A stretch of DNA of 64,000 nucleotides, taken from assembly GCF_007341385.1 (NCBI RefSeq), contig NZ_VJYD01000004.1, positions 1 to 64,000 on the forward strand, given 5' to 3'. The translations under genes were made by a program, and so were the position numbers. Below are positions 29,412 to 38,812 of this stretch, piece by piece. The notes beneath the pieces were generated by a model, which saw only the letters and a program-made list of their open reading frames with translations, had not been told where the DNA came from and ran no database searches. This DNA is from Flavobacterium daemonense. Lineage in GTDB: Bacteria > Bacteroidota > Bacteroidia > Flavobacteriales > Flavobacteriaceae. Positions within the stretch are counted from its first letter, which is position 1. Every line of letters starts with the position of its first letter.

Positions 29412-30746
29412 TTACGAAATAAACACGCTTAGCACAAAATAAACCAAACCTGCTAATATAGCTGAAATAGGAATAGTCAAAATCCAAGCCCAGATCAAAC
29501 TTACAGTAACTCCCCATCTAACGGCAGAAACACGTTTTGTTAATCCAACCCCAATGATAGATCCTGTAATAGTATGCGTTGTACTTACTGGAATTTTTAA
29601 GTGTTCCGTAAAGTATAATGTCAAAGCTCCAGCAGTTTCTGCAGCAACTCCTTCAAATGAGCTTACTTTTGTGATTTTAGAACCCATTGTTTTCACAATT
29701 TTCCACCCACCACTCAAAGTTCCAGCCGCAATTGCAGAATAACAAGCTAATGGAATCCAGCTTGGCATTACCCCTTTTACTCCTGTATCATCATTTGGCA
29801 ATACAACATCTAACCAAGGATCCATATGAACGCCATGATTTGTATTGATATAAACCGCTACAGCTGCAGCAATAATACCCATAACTTTTTGAGAGTCATT
29901 TCCTCCGTGACCTAAACTGAAGGCTGCAGAAGATATCAACTGCATTTTTTTCAGTGCAGCATCAGCTTGATGAAGATTCAGACTGCTGAATATCAAACAG
30001 AAACCACTAACAGTTAAAATAATAAAGGCAACTAAAAACCATTTAATATTATGAGAATCAAAGACTACACTCCAAAAATGAGATTCAAATCTAGGTTTTT
30101 CTATTTCAGAAAACGGAACCATTTGAGAATATACAAACCAAACAGTAGCAATCATTAAAAGTACAGTAAAAATTTTAGGACCAATACTTTTACGTGAAGC
30201 ATTTAAAAGCCAAATCGAAATCAAATAAGATGCTATTGCTCCTATTAACGGTGCTAAAACAATAAAAGCAATAATAATTATTACTCCAGAAGGCATCCCA
30301 CCGTCTTTTCCGGCTTTGTACCAGCTTACAATTTGGTACCAATAATGTGTTGTACCATCTTCACCAATATATCCTGAAAATCCGTGAACTGCAATTGCGT
30401 GCGCAACGGCTGCCCCTGCAAAACCCCCAATAAGTGTATGTGAAGAACTCGAAGGAATTCCGAGCCACCAAGTCAATAGGTTCCAGCAGATTGCCGCAAT
30501 AACTCCGGCAAGAATCACTACTAGGTTGATTTCCATTGTGTGCGCTGTTTTAGCAACAGTATCTGCAACACCAAATCCGAAAACCCAATAAGCTAAAAAG
30601 TTAAAAAATGCTGCCCAAAGAACCGCCTGAAAAGGCGTCAAAACCTTTGTTGCAACAACTGTCGCTATAGCATTTGCCGCATCATGAAAACCATTGATGT
30701 AATCAAAAATTAAGGCTAATACTATAATTAATATAAGTAGCGTCAT
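29412..30746 (-). CDS. Inorganic phosphate transporter, PiT family
   Basis: This 444-residue inner-membrane permease has about ten helices. The two PiT signature halves are visible: GFHDAANAIATVVATKVLTP near the N-terminus and GGNDSQKVMGIIAAAVAV together with PVSTTHTITGSIIGVG in the second half. PiT proteins import metal-phosphate with a proton. It stands 30 bases downstream of the DUF47 gene, its usual partner. The soluble segment between helices in the centre (about 210-225) is short. Confidence 0.95.
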   Translation of the reverse strand: MTLLILIIVLALIFDYINGFHDAANAIATVVATKVLTPFQAVLWAAFFNFLAYWVFGFGVADTVAKTAHTMEINLVVILAGVIAAICWNLLTWWLGIPSSSSHTLIGGFAGAAVAHAIAVHGFSGYIGEDGTTHYWYQIVSWYKAGKDGGMPSGVIIIIAFIVLAPLIGAIASYLISIWLLNASRKSIGPKIFTVLLMIATVWFVYSQMVPFSEIEKPRFESHFWSVVFDSHNIKWFLVAFIILTVSGFCLIFSSLNLHQADAALKKMQLISSAAFSLGHGGNDSQKVMGIIAAAVAVYINTNHGVHMDPWLDVVLPNDDTGVKGVMPSWIPLACYSAIAAGTLSGGWKIVKTMGSKITKVSSFEGVAAETAGALTLYFTEHLKIPVSTTHTITGSIIGVGLTKRVSAVRWGVTVSLIWAWILTIPISAILAGLVYFVLSVFIS

Positions 30747-30776
30747 AAAATTATAACTTCAGAATGAAAAATTGAA

Positions 30777-31421
30777 TTAAGAATGTTTTACAGAAATAGA
30801 TTCTAGTATATTCGCAACACTCTTACATTTATCTGTTGCTGATTCTAAAACAGATAACACTTCTTTATATTTAATAATATTTTTAGCGTCTGTTTCGTTT
30901 TCAAAAATTTCAAAAACTGCTTTGTTATATACGTTATCAGATTTGTTTTCTAGCTTGTTGATTCTAGCACATGAATCTTTAATAACTTTCATGTTTTTCA
31001 AGTTGCTCAATTCCTTTACAGCACTATCAATATTTTGACAAGCTTCAAGGTTGATTTCTGTCATTTTTCTGATTGATTTTGTAATCTTGTCAACTTGATA
31101 TAATCTCATACGGCTTGCAGCTCCGTGAAGGTAATCTGCAACGTTGTCAATTGAAGTAATTAACGTATGAATATCTTCTCTATCAAATGGAGTAATAAAG
31201 TTTCTGCTCAATTCCAGATTGGTTTGACGCGTAATATCTTCTCCTTTTTGCTCTAATTCATCAATTTTTTGAAAAAGAACTTCTCTTTCTTTTAATGGTA
31301 AGTTTACAGCTTCGTGTAAGTTAGATGCTAATTCAATTAAATTGCTTGAAGCCTCTTCAAAAAGTGGAAAGAATTTCTTGTCTTTCGGCACTAAAAATTG
31401 GAAAATACTGTTTATTGACAT
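30777..31421 (-). CDS. DUF47/PhoU-like regulator of PiT
   Basis: This 214-residue protein is a PhoU-like four-helix protein of the DUF47 family (Pit accessory protein). Its landmarks are DELEQKGEDITRQTNLELSR, ITPFDREDIHTLITSIDNVADYL and ESATDKCKSVANILESISVKHS. It probably regulates the adjacent phosphate permease. A TAATTTTG box on the minus strand at 31441-31448, about 20 bases upstream, is a probable -7 element. Confidence 0.93.
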   Translation of the reverse strand: MSINSIFQFLVPKDKKFFPLFEEASSNLIELASNLHEAVNLPLKEREVLFQKIDELEQKGEDITRQTNLELSRNFITPFDREDIHTLITSIDNVADYLHGAASRMRLYQVDKITKSIRKMTEINLEACQNIDSAVKELSNLKNMKVIKDSCARINKLENKSDNVYNKAVFEIFENETDAKNIIKYKEVLSVLESATDKCKSVANILESISVKHS

Positions 31422-31469
31422 TTTTATATTTTTGATAGTGCAAAATTACTTCAATAATGTTCTATAATG

Positions 31470-32984
31470 TTAAGCCATTGTTAACAAATCGTTTTCAATT
31501 TGGAAACTAGCCAAGAATGAAACTGTTTTCTCAATGTCATAATGAAGGATTCTATCTTCTTTTACCAAAGGTACAACTTCACGATAACTGCTTAAGAACA
31601 TTTCGATAAAATCGCTTGATTTTAAAGGCTCTCTGTACGCAATTGCCTGAGAAGCATTCATCAATTCGATTGCCAAAATACGCTCTAAATTATCTAAAAC
31701 ACGTAAAGCTTTAGTCGCTCCGTTTGCTCCCATACTTACATGATCTTCTTGACCATTGCTAGAAACAATACTGTCAATGCTTGACGGAGTAGCCAATTGT
31801 TTATTCTGGCTTGCAATACTTGCTGCTGTGTATTGCGGAATCATAAATCCTGAATTTAATCCCGGATTATCAACTAAAAATGCTGGAAGATTTCTCAATC
31901 CTGAAATTAACTGATACGTTCTTCTTTCAGAAATACTTCCTAATTCTGCTAAAGCAATTGCCATAAAATCCAAGGCTAAAGCCAAAGGCTGACCGTGGAA
32001 ATTTCCTCCCGAAATAATTTGATCTTCTTCAACAAAAATATTTGGATTATCGGTAACGGAATTGATTTCGGTTTTGAATACTTTTCGAACATAATCAATC
32101 GCATCTTTTGAAGCTCCATGAACCTGAGGCATGCAACGGAAAGAATAAGGATCTTGAACGTGTTTCTTTTCCTGAGCGATAATTTCACTTCCGTCTAAAA
32201 ACTCGGTAATTCGTTGCGCCGTTACAATTTGTCCTTTGTGCGGACGTATATAATGTATCAATTCGTTGAATGGCTCGATTCTTCCATCAAAACCTTCAAG
32301 CGAAATCGTCCCGATTAAATCGGCTAAATAAGATAATTTGTAACCTTTAATTAAAATATGAGCTCCATAAGCACTCATAAACTGCGTTCCATTCAATAAA
32401 GCCAAACCTTCTTTTGACTGCAAAACAATTGGCTCCCAATTGAAATGTTTTAGAACTTCGGCAGCAGCCACTTTCTTTCCTTCAAAGTAAACTTCTCCTT
32501 CTCCTAATAACGGCAAAGATAAATGTGCCAAAGGTGCCAAATCGCCAGAAGCGCCAAGCGAACCTTGAGTATATATAACAGGAAGTATATCGTTATTATA
32601 AAAATGTACTAAACGTTGCAAAGTAATCAACTGAACTCCAGAATTTCCGTAGCTTAAAGACTGGATTTTCAGCAAAAGCATCATTTTTACGATTTCTGCA
32701 GGAACTTCTTCGCCTGTACCGCAAGCATGCGATTTTACAAGGTTTTCTTGAAGTTTAGATAAATTTTCATTTGAGATTTTTACACTATAAAGTGATCCAA
32801 AACCAGTATTGATTCCGTAGATTGGCGCAGAATGTGTTGCCATTTTTTTGTCAAGATAATCACGGCATTTCTGAACGTTTACTTTTGCTTCTTCAGATAA
32901 TTCAAGCATTTTATTGTTTACTAAAATCTCCTGCAGGGTTTCTAAAGTTATGGTTTCCGTACTTATATAATGAATCTCTCTCAT
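31470..32984 (-). CDS. hutH: Histidine ammonia-lyase
   Basis: HutH deaminates histidine to urocanate. The 504-residue length is normal for bacterial HutH. The MIO prosthetic group forms from Ala145-Ser146-Gly147 in GSLGASGDLAPLAHL. YGINTGFG (about 56-63) and LVKSHACGTG support histidine over tyrosine or phenylalanine as substrate. No other hut gene is next to it (a HutD-like gene is 10 kb away). It is divergent from the threonine leader and thr operon. Confidence 0.92.
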   Translation of the reverse strand: MREIHYISTETITLETLQEILVNNKMLELSEEAKVNVQKCRDYLDKKMATHSAPIYGINTGFGSLYSVKISNENLSKLQENLVKSHACGTGEEVPAEIVKMMLLLKIQSLSYGNSGVQLITLQRLVHFYNNDILPVIYTQGSLGASGDLAPLAHLSLPLLGEGEVYFEGKKVAAAEVLKHFNWEPIVLQSKEGLALLNGTQFMSAYGAHILIKGYKLSYLADLIGTISLEGFDGRIEPFNELIHYIRPHKGQIVTAQRITEFLDGSEIIAQEKKHVQDPYSFRCMPQVHGASKDAIDYVRKVFKTEINSVTDNPNIFVEEDQIISGGNFHGQPLALALDFMAIALAELGSISERRTYQLISGLRNLPAFLVDNPGLNSGFMIPQYTAASIASQNKQLATPSSIDSIVSSNGQEDHVSMGANGATKALRVLDNLERILAIELMNASQAIAYREPLKSSDFIEMFLSSYREVVPLVKEDRILHYDIEKTVSFLASFQIENDLLTMA

Positions 32985-33337
32985 GATTATTTTAAATTTA
33001 AAACGTCAAAATTCAACAAATCAATATTAAAAAGCAACATTTTATCACAATAATTAAAATTTGAATCCCGACAATTCTTCCGTTTTATTTATTCAGCAAT
33101 CTGAGATTTCACCAAAATCAACATTTTTTGACAACATTTTCGTTAAAAATCAATTCAATGTATAAGGTTTACAAGCAAAAAAAGCATTCTTAAATATATC
33201 AAAACTTCAATTTAGCTTATCTAATTTTAACAAATACTCAATATTGATTTTTTGAGATTTGAATTATTAAAATATTCGTAAAAAGGCAATAACAATTTTA
33301 AATCCTACTTAAAAGCTGTACTTTTGAAAAATCAAAA
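32985..33337. other. Divergent regulatory region, hutH / thr operon
   Basis: About 350 bases, very AT-rich, with no gene. The hutH promoter must be at its left end (TAAATTTA-type sequence on the minus strand just before the start codon) and the thr promoter at the right end. Clear operators were not recognised. Confidence 0.5.
33319..33326 (+). promoter_or_regulatory. -7 box of the threonine operon
   Basis: TACTTTTG matches the Bacteroidota TAnnTTTG consensus exactly and is only 11 bases before the leader start codon, so the leader would be close to the 5' end of the mRNA, as in classical attenuators. The -33 box is not clear. Confidence 0.55.
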
Positions 33338-33439
33338 ATGAAAAGTAACAGCACAAAATATCATTCTACAATAACAACTCAAACTGGAGTTGCAATTGCT
33401 GCTACAACAATTTCTACTACAACAACAACTACCCCTTAG
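33338..33439 (+). CDS. thrL: Threonine operon leader peptide
   Basis: This short gene encodes a 33-residue peptide with 13 Thr and 3 Ile residues; positions 27-32 are six Thr codons in a row just before Pro and the TAG stop. It starts 11 bases after the -7 box and lies 188 bases before thrA, as expected for a translation-attenuation leader of the E. coli ThrL kind (12 of the last 23 residues are Thr). The stop codon sits inside ACCCCTTAGGGGT, which can fold as a hairpin. Not homologous in sequence to ThrL; the role is inferred from composition and position. Confidence 0.8.
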   Translation: MKSNSTKYHSTITTQTGVAIAATTISTTTTTTP

Positions 33440-33484
33440 GGGTATACATTTTTACATATAATCCTAGGTTACCTATACTTTTTT
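33431..33484 (+). promoter_or_regulatory. Putative attenuator hairpins before thrA
   Basis: ACCCC-TTA-GGGGT (33431-33443) folds at the leader stop codon. Downstream, TAGG-TTA-CCTA (33465-33475), or a GTATA/TATAC pair (33442-33446 with 33474-33478), precedes six T residues (33479-33484). The first hairpin and the GTATA pairing share bases, so they exclude each other, as in attenuators. The stems are short and folding has not been calculated. Confidence 0.5.
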
Positions 33485-33627
33485 CTTGAAAGAAGAGAGT
33501 TATTGGATACATAAAAAATATTGCATAAAAGAAAAAATAGTCGAAGTTTTCCGTTTCAGTTCACAGTTGATAACCTTTGAACCTTTGTTACTCAAACCTT
33601 TGCACCTTATTAAAAAATATCAAAAAA

Positions 33628-36075
33628 ATGAAAGTATTAAAATTTGGCGGAACTTCGGTTGCCAATGCTCAAAATATAAAACTCGTTCTCGAAATTGTTA
33701 AGCAAAAAGCCGAAAAAGACAAATTAGTTGTTGTAGTTTCTGCCTTAAGCAAAGTGACCGATTTACTGCAATTGGCAGCGGCAAAAGCGGCAGCAAACGA
33801 TGAAAGCTTTAGAGAAGTTGTTGCCGAAATCGAGAAAAAACACCTTGATACACTAAAAGAATTGATTCCGGTAAGCGGGCAAAGCAGTTTGTTGAGCCAT
33901 GTAAAAAGAATCATTAATCACTTAGAAACGTTGTTAGACGGCTGTTTCTTGCTTGGCGAATTATCTCCAAGAACTGCTGATACTATTTTAAGTTTCGGAG
34001 AATTGCTTTCGTCATACATCATCGCTCAGGCGTATCAGCAAATCAACAATGACGCGGTTTATAAAGACAGCCGTGAACTGATTAAAACAAATGCTGATTT
34101 TGGGAAAGCGGTTGTAAATTTCGAAATTTCAAACAAATTAATTCAGGAATATTTTGCTTCAAATGATTCAAAAATCAATATTCTACCAGGTTTTATCGCG
34201 CAGACTTTAGACGGAATCACTTCGACTTTAGGTCGTGGCGGATCGGATTATACTGCGGCAATTATCGCGGGAGCAATTGATGCAGAACAACTTGAAATCT
34301 GGACTGACGTGAACGGAATGTTTACTGCAAACCCTAAAATCGTAAAACAAGCACAGCCTATTGCGAACATTTCATATCAGGAAGCGATGGAATTATCGCA
34401 TTTTGGTGCCAAAGTTTTGTATCCGCCAACAATTCAGCCAGTTTTAAGAAAAAATATTCCAATTTTAATCAAAAACACTTTTGAACCGGAAGCTGTTGGA
34501 ACTTTAATTTCTGATACTGTTGTATCAAAAGATACTGTTGTAAAAGGAATCAGCCATATCGACAATATTTCGCTTTTAACGCTTGAAGGTCCCGGAATGA
34601 TTGGAGTTGCTGGTTCGTCAAGACGTTTGTTTGAAGTATTGTCTCAGGAAAAAATCAACGTAATTTTTATTACTCAAGCTTCTTCTGAGCATTCAATTTG
34701 TATCGGAATTTTAAATTCGGATGCTGATAATGCCGAAGCTGCGATCAACAGAGCTTTTGAAATCGAAATTGCGCAGAACAAAATCGATCCTTGCTATGTA
34801 GAAAAAGACCTTTGCATTATTGCTTTGGTTGGTGAAAACATGAAAAACCACCAAGGTTTGAGTGGAAGAATGTTCAGCACTTTAGGGAAAAACAACGTCA
34901 ACATTCGTGCGATTGCGCAAGGTGCTTCTGAAAGAAATATTTCGACTGTAATCAATGAAAGAGATGTTAAAAAAGCGCTGAATACTTTGCACGAAAATTT
35001 CTTCGAAGAAAACACAAAACAGCTGAATTTATTCGTAATGGGTGTTGGAAACGTTGGCGAGAAATTCATCGAACAAATTCACAATCAAAGAAAGTTCTTA
35101 AAAGAAGTTTTAAAAATCAATGTTCGCGTAATTGCGTTGTCGAACTCAAGAAAAATGCTTTTTGACGAAGACGGAATTTCATTAAAAGACTGGCAATCAA
35201 CTTTAGAAAAAGGAGAAACTGCAATTCCAACAGAATTCATCGCGCGTGCAAAAGAATTGAATTTACGCAACAGCATTTTCGTAGATATTACAGCAAATGC
35301 AAGCGTTTCTGAAATGTATGAGAAATTCTTGAAAGAAAGTATTGCAGTTGTAACTTGTAATAAAATTGCTTGTTCATCTGCTTACGACAACTATAAAAAA
35401 TTAAAAAGCTTATCTCGCCAATACAACGCTCCGTTTTTATTTGAAACGAATGTTGGTGCGGGATTGCCAATTATTGATACTGTAAAAAACCTTATTGCAT
35501 CTGGTGATAAAGTGCATAAAATTCAGGCGGTTTTATCGGGGAGTTTGAACTTCATTTTCAACAATTTCGATCAAAACAATTCTTTCCACGATGTGGTTAA
35601 AGAAGCCGGAGTTCAAGGATTCACAGAACCAGATCCAAAAATTGACTTAAGTGGCGTTGACGTAGCTCGTAAAATCCTGATTCTTATTCGCGAAAGCGGT
35701 TACGAAATGGACATCGATGCCATTGCAAATGAATCGTTTTTACCAGCAGAATGTTTAGCAACAACAAACAACGATGATTTTTTTGCTTCGTTAATCAAAC
35801 ACGCCGCTCATTTTGAGAACATTTACAAAGAAGCTTTAGCCAAAGATTCAAGATTGAAATATGTAGCGCAATTCGAAAACGGAAAAGCAAGCGTTGGTCT
35901 GCAATTCATTCCGAAAGATCATCCTTTCTACAATTTAGAAGGAAAAGACAACATCGTATTGTTCTACACTGATCGCTACGTAGATCAGCCTTTATTGATA
36001 AAAGGAGCTGGAGCTGGAGCAGCGGTAACAGCATCAGGAATTTTTGCTGACGTTATTAGAATTGGAAATATCTAA
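33628..36075 (+). CDS. thrA: Bifunctional aspartate kinase / homoserine dehydrogenase
   Basis: This 815-residue bifunctional protein catalyses the first and third steps from aspartate to threonine and methionine. Start taken at the ATG at 33628 (MKVLKFGGTSVANA), since a start at 33577 would prepend 17 residues encoded by repeat-like sequence. The N-terminal kinase has KFGGTSVANA and TLGRGGSDYTAAIIAGA. Two ACT regulatory domains follow (about 310-460). The dehydrogenase has VMGVGNVGEKFIEQI, VTCNKIA, FLFETNVGAGLPIIDT and GFTEPDPKIDLSGVDVARKILIL. It is likely threonine-inhibited and attenuated. Confidence 0.96.
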   Translation: MKVLKFGGTSVANAQNIKLVLEIVKQKAEKDKLVVVVSALSKVTDLLQLAAAKAAANDESFREVVAEIEKKHLDTLKELIPVSGQSSLLSHVKRIINHLETLLDGCFLLGELSPRTADTILSFGELLSSYIIAQAYQQINNDAVYKDSRELIKTNADFGKAVVNFEISNKLIQEYFASNDSKINILPGFIAQTLDGITSTLGRGGSDYTAAIIAGAIDAEQLEIWTDVNGMFTANPKIVKQAQPIANISYQEAMELSHFGAKVLYPPTIQPVLRKNIPILIKNTFEPEAVGTLISDTVVSKDTVVKGISHIDNISLLTLEGPGMIGVAGSSRRLFEVLSQEKINVIFITQASSEHSICIGILNSDADNAEAAINRAFEIEIAQNKIDPCYVEKDLCIIALVGENMKNHQGLSGRMFSTLGKNNVNIRAIAQGASERNISTVINERDVKKALNTLHENFFEENTKQLNLFVMGVGNVGEKFIEQIHNQRKFLKEVLKINVRVIALSNSRKMLFDEDGISLKDWQSTLEKGETAIPTEFIARAKELNLRNSIFVDITANASVSEMYEKFLKESIAVVTCNKIACSSAYDNYKKLKSLSRQYNAPFLFETNVGAGLPIIDTVKNLIASGDKVHKIQAVLSGSLNFIFNNFDQNNSFHDVVKEAGVQGFTEPDPKIDLSGVDVARKILILIRESGYEMDIDAIANESFLPAECLATTNNDDFFASLIKHAAHFENIYKEALAKDSRLKYVAQFENGKASVGLQFIPKDHPFYNLEGKDNIVLFYTDRYVDQPLLIKGAGAGAAVTASGIFADVIRIGNI

Positions 36076-36220
36076 AGAGGTACAAAGGTGCAAAGGCACA
36101 AAGGGACAAAGTTAAAAACCTTTAAACCTATGAATCTTTGCCACTATGAACCTTAAAAAAACAATAAGTAGTAAACCTCTAAACCTTTGAGCCTTTGCCA
36201 CTATGAACCTTTAAAAAGAA
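36076..36220 (+). repeat. 'Accttt' degenerate repeat between thrA and thrB
   Basis: This 145-base gap is made of imperfect copies of acaaaggtgcaaagg and its complement ccttttgcacctttg-like runs (aaacctttgagcctttgcc). Related tracts lie before thrA (33560-33612) and around YbaB (61104-61330). It can form a long imperfect hairpin within the thr mRNA. Confidence 0.65.
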
Positions 36221-37141
36221 ATGGAAATAAAATTATTCTGTCCCGCTACAATTGCAAACCTTTCATGCGGATTTGACGTACTTGGACTTTGCTTAGACAA
36301 TGCGGGCGATGAAATGATTGTTCGAAAAGTCGATCAAAAAGGAGTTCGAATCACTAAAATTGTCGGTGCCGATTTGCCTTTGGAAACCGAGAAAAACGTC
36401 TCTGGAGTTGCTGCTTTGGCGATGCTTGAAACTTTAGGCGATTTGGATTTTGGCTTCGAAATCGAAATTTATAAACACATAAAAGCCGGAAGCGGGATTG
36501 GAAGCAGCGCCGCAAGTTCTGCCGGAGCAGTTTTTGGAATTAATGAATTATTAGGAAGACCGTATTCTCGTAAAGATTTAGTTCAGTTTGCGATGCAGGG
36601 GGAAAAATTGGCCAGCGGAAACGCACATGCCGACAACGTTGCTCCTGCCCTTTTAGGTGGCTTTACTTTGGTAAGAAGTTATGCGCCACTTGATATTATC
36701 AGAATTGACAGTCCAGAGGAATTATACGCAACGGTGGTTCACCCTCAAATTGAATTAAAAACTTCTGACGCACGTTCGGTTTTGAAACAAAACGTTTCCC
36801 TAAAAAGCGCCATCATGCAATGGGGAAATGTAGGCGGACTTGTAGCAGGTCTTTACACTAAAGATTACGAATTAATCGGAAGATCGCTTCATGATGAAAT
36901 CGTAGAACCTTTACGAAGTGTTTTGATCCCGGGATTCGATCAAATCAAACAAACGGCTTATGAAAATGGTGCTTTAGGTTCAGGAATTTCGGGTTCTGGT
37001 CCATCAATTTTTGCTTTAAGCAGAGGAAAAGAAACCGCTGAAAAAATCGCAAAAGCCATGAGCGACGTTTACGAAAAAATGAATTTACCGTATGAAATTC
37101 ACGTTTCGAAAATCAATCCCGATGGCGTTAGGATCTTGTAA
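36221..37141 (+). CDS. thrB: Homoserine kinase
   Basis: ThrB phosphorylates homoserine. The 306-residue protein is a GHMP kinase: ATIANLSCGFDVLGLCLD at the N-terminus, the ATP loop AGSGIGSSAASSAGAVFG (about 88-105), HADNVAPALLGGFTL and GALGSGISGSGPSIFAL near the C-terminus. It is the second gene of the thr operon, 145 bases after thrA, with repeats in between. Confidence 0.96.
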   Translation: MEIKLFCPATIANLSCGFDVLGLCLDNAGDEMIVRKVDQKGVRITKIVGADLPLETEKNVSGVAALAMLETLGDLDFGFEIEIYKHIKAGSGIGSSAASSAGAVFGINELLGRPYSRKDLVQFAMQGEKLASGNAHADNVAPALLGGFTLVRSYAPLDIIRIDSPEELYATVVHPQIELKTSDARSVLKQNVSLKSAIMQWGNVGGLVAGLYTKDYELIGRSLHDEIVEPLRSVLIPGFDQIKQTAYENGALGSGISGSGPSIFALSRGKETAEKIAKAMSDVYEKMNLPYEIHVSKINPDGVRIL

Positions 37142-37176
37142 AATGTGAGATGTATTAAGTAAGAAGAAGACATAGT

Positions 37177-37278
37177 TTGTCATTTCGACGGAGGAGAAAT
37201 CTTCACTAGAAGCTCGACAAAGATTGGAATTTCGTTGCGGAGTTACTTGCGGAGATTTCTCCTCCGTCGAAATGACAA
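37177..37278. repeat. GTCATTTCGA palindromic element, copy 2
   Basis: A perfect 24-base inverted repeat with arms at 37177-37200 and 37255-37278, starting TTGTCATTTCGACGGAGGAG. The loop carries the core in reverse orientation (cgacaaagattgg). It lies between thrB and thrC, so it is transcribed as part of the operon. The rest of the 37142-37374 gap is AT-rich 'aaaatctaaag' repeat without a gene. Confidence 0.92.
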
Positions 37279-37374
37279 GAAAAACGAATATAATTATTGG
37301 AATTTAGAATTTAAAAATTTGGAATTTCCCTCCAAAAAATCTAAAATCTAAAGTCTAAAATCTAAAATTTAGAA

Positions 37375-38664
37375 ATGAAATACTACAGTTTAAACCATAA
37401 TGCCCCAAAAGTTTCTTTCAAAGAAGCCGTAATACAAGGATTAGCAACTGACAAAGGATTATATTTCCCAGAAAGCATTACTGCTTTAGATCCTTCATTT
37501 TTTGATAAAATCGAAAGTTTAAGCCACGAAGAAATTGCTTTTGAAGCGATCAAACAATTCGTTGGCGATGAAATACCTGCAGACAAATTAAAAGAAATCA
37601 TTGCCGAGACTTTAGTTTTTGATTTTCCGGTGGTGAAAGTCGAAGACGGAATCTATTCGTTAGAATTATTTCACGGTCCTACAATGGCTTTTAAAGACGT
37701 TGGAGCGCGTTTTATGTCACGTTGTTTGGGTTATTTCAACAAAGATAAAAAAGACGCTAAAAACACTGTTTTAGTAGCCACTTCCGGTGATACTGGAGGA
37801 GCAGTTGCTAGCGGATTTCTTGGCGTTGACGGCGTTGATGTTGTCATTTTATATCCGTCAGGAAAAGTGAGCGATATTCAGGAAAAACAATTGACTACTT
37901 TAGGACAAAACATTAAAGCGCTTGAAGTGGATGGTGTTTTTGATGATTGTCAGGACATGGTGAAAAAAGCGTTTTTAGATGAAACTTTGGCACATAAAAA
38001 CCTGACTTCGGCGAATTCTATTAATATTGCGCGCTGGTTACCGCAAATGTTTTATTTCTTCTTTGCTTACAAAGCGTTGAAAAGCCAAAACAAACCTTTA
38101 GTTTTCTCTTGTCCAAGCGGGAACTTCGGGAATATCTGTGCCGGAATTATGACAAAGAAATTAGGTTTGCCAATTGAACATTTTGTAGCGTCTACAAACG
38201 TAAACGATACGGTGCCAAGATTCTTGGAAAACGGAAAATACGACCCAAAACCTTCTAAAGCAACAATTTCTAACGCAATGGACGTTGGAAACCCAAGTAA
38301 CTTTATTAGAATTCAGGAATTGTACAATAATGACTTAAAAGCTTTCGAAAAAGATTTCTCTTCTTATAGTTATACTGACGAAGAAACCCTAGTTGCTCTA
38401 AAGAAAATCTATAACATAGATGGTTATATCGCAGAACCGCACGGCGCTGTTGGTTATTTAGGTTTGAAAAAAGAATTGGAAAAACACCCTAACGCAATTG
38501 GTATTTTCTTAGAAACAGCGCATCCTATTAAGTTTTTGGATGTTGTTGAACCTGCTTTAGGAATTACACTTCCTATTCCTGCTCAAATTGAGAGTGTTAT
38601 TAATGAGGAGAAGGTTAGTGTGAAGATTGGGACTTATGAGGAGTTGAAGTATTTCTTGGGATAA
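37375..38664 (+). CDS. thrC: Threonine synthase
   Basis: ThrC converts O-phosphohomoserine to threonine. The 429-residue PLP enzyme shows the type I form: YYSLNHNAPKVSFKEAVIQGLATDKGLYFPE at the N-terminus, GPTMAFKDVGARFMSR with the PLP Lys107, VATSGDTGGAVASGF (phosphate-binding loop) and FVASTNVNDTVPRFLENG. It closes the operon ahead of a long perfect terminator. Confidence 0.97.
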   Translation: MKYYSLNHNAPKVSFKEAVIQGLATDKGLYFPESITALDPSFFDKIESLSHEEIAFEAIKQFVGDEIPADKLKEIIAETLVFDFPVVKVEDGIYSLELFHGPTMAFKDVGARFMSRCLGYFNKDKKDAKNTVLVATSGDTGGAVASGFLGVDGVDVVILYPSGKVSDIQEKQLTTLGQNIKALEVDGVFDDCQDMVKKAFLDETLAHKNLTSANSINIARWLPQMFYFFFAYKALKSQNKPLVFSCPSGNFGNICAGIMTKKLGLPIEHFVASTNVNDTVPRFLENGKYDPKPSKATISNAMDVGNPSNFIRIQELYNNDLKAFEKDFSSYSYTDEETLVALKKIYNIDGYIAEPHGAVGYLGLKKELEKHPNAIGIFLETAHPIKFLDVVEPALGITLPIPAQIESVINEEKVSVKIGTYEELKYFLG

Positions 38665-38684
38665 GAATTTATTTTATAAAAAAT

Positions 38685-38733
38685 AAAACCACAAATTATA
38701 CTGACTTTATATTAGTGTAATTTGTGGTTTTTT
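38685..38733 (+). terminator. Terminator of the thr operon
   Basis: AAAACCACAAATTA-ACT pairs with AGT-TAATTTGTGGTTTT (18 bases, one T-G) around an 11-base loop and runs into six T residues. Confidence 0.92.
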
Positions 38734-38812
38734 ATTTGTAATTCGTATTAGCTTTTTATAAGGAAAATTATTATGTTTGAAAACACAAGAATTCAACAAC
38801 CTAGCATCGCAA

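Noticed and set aside
33486-33701. A 71-codon plus-strand frame between the thr leader and thrA.
   Set aside because: It overlaps the true start of thrA in another frame and is made partly of the 'accttt' repeat.
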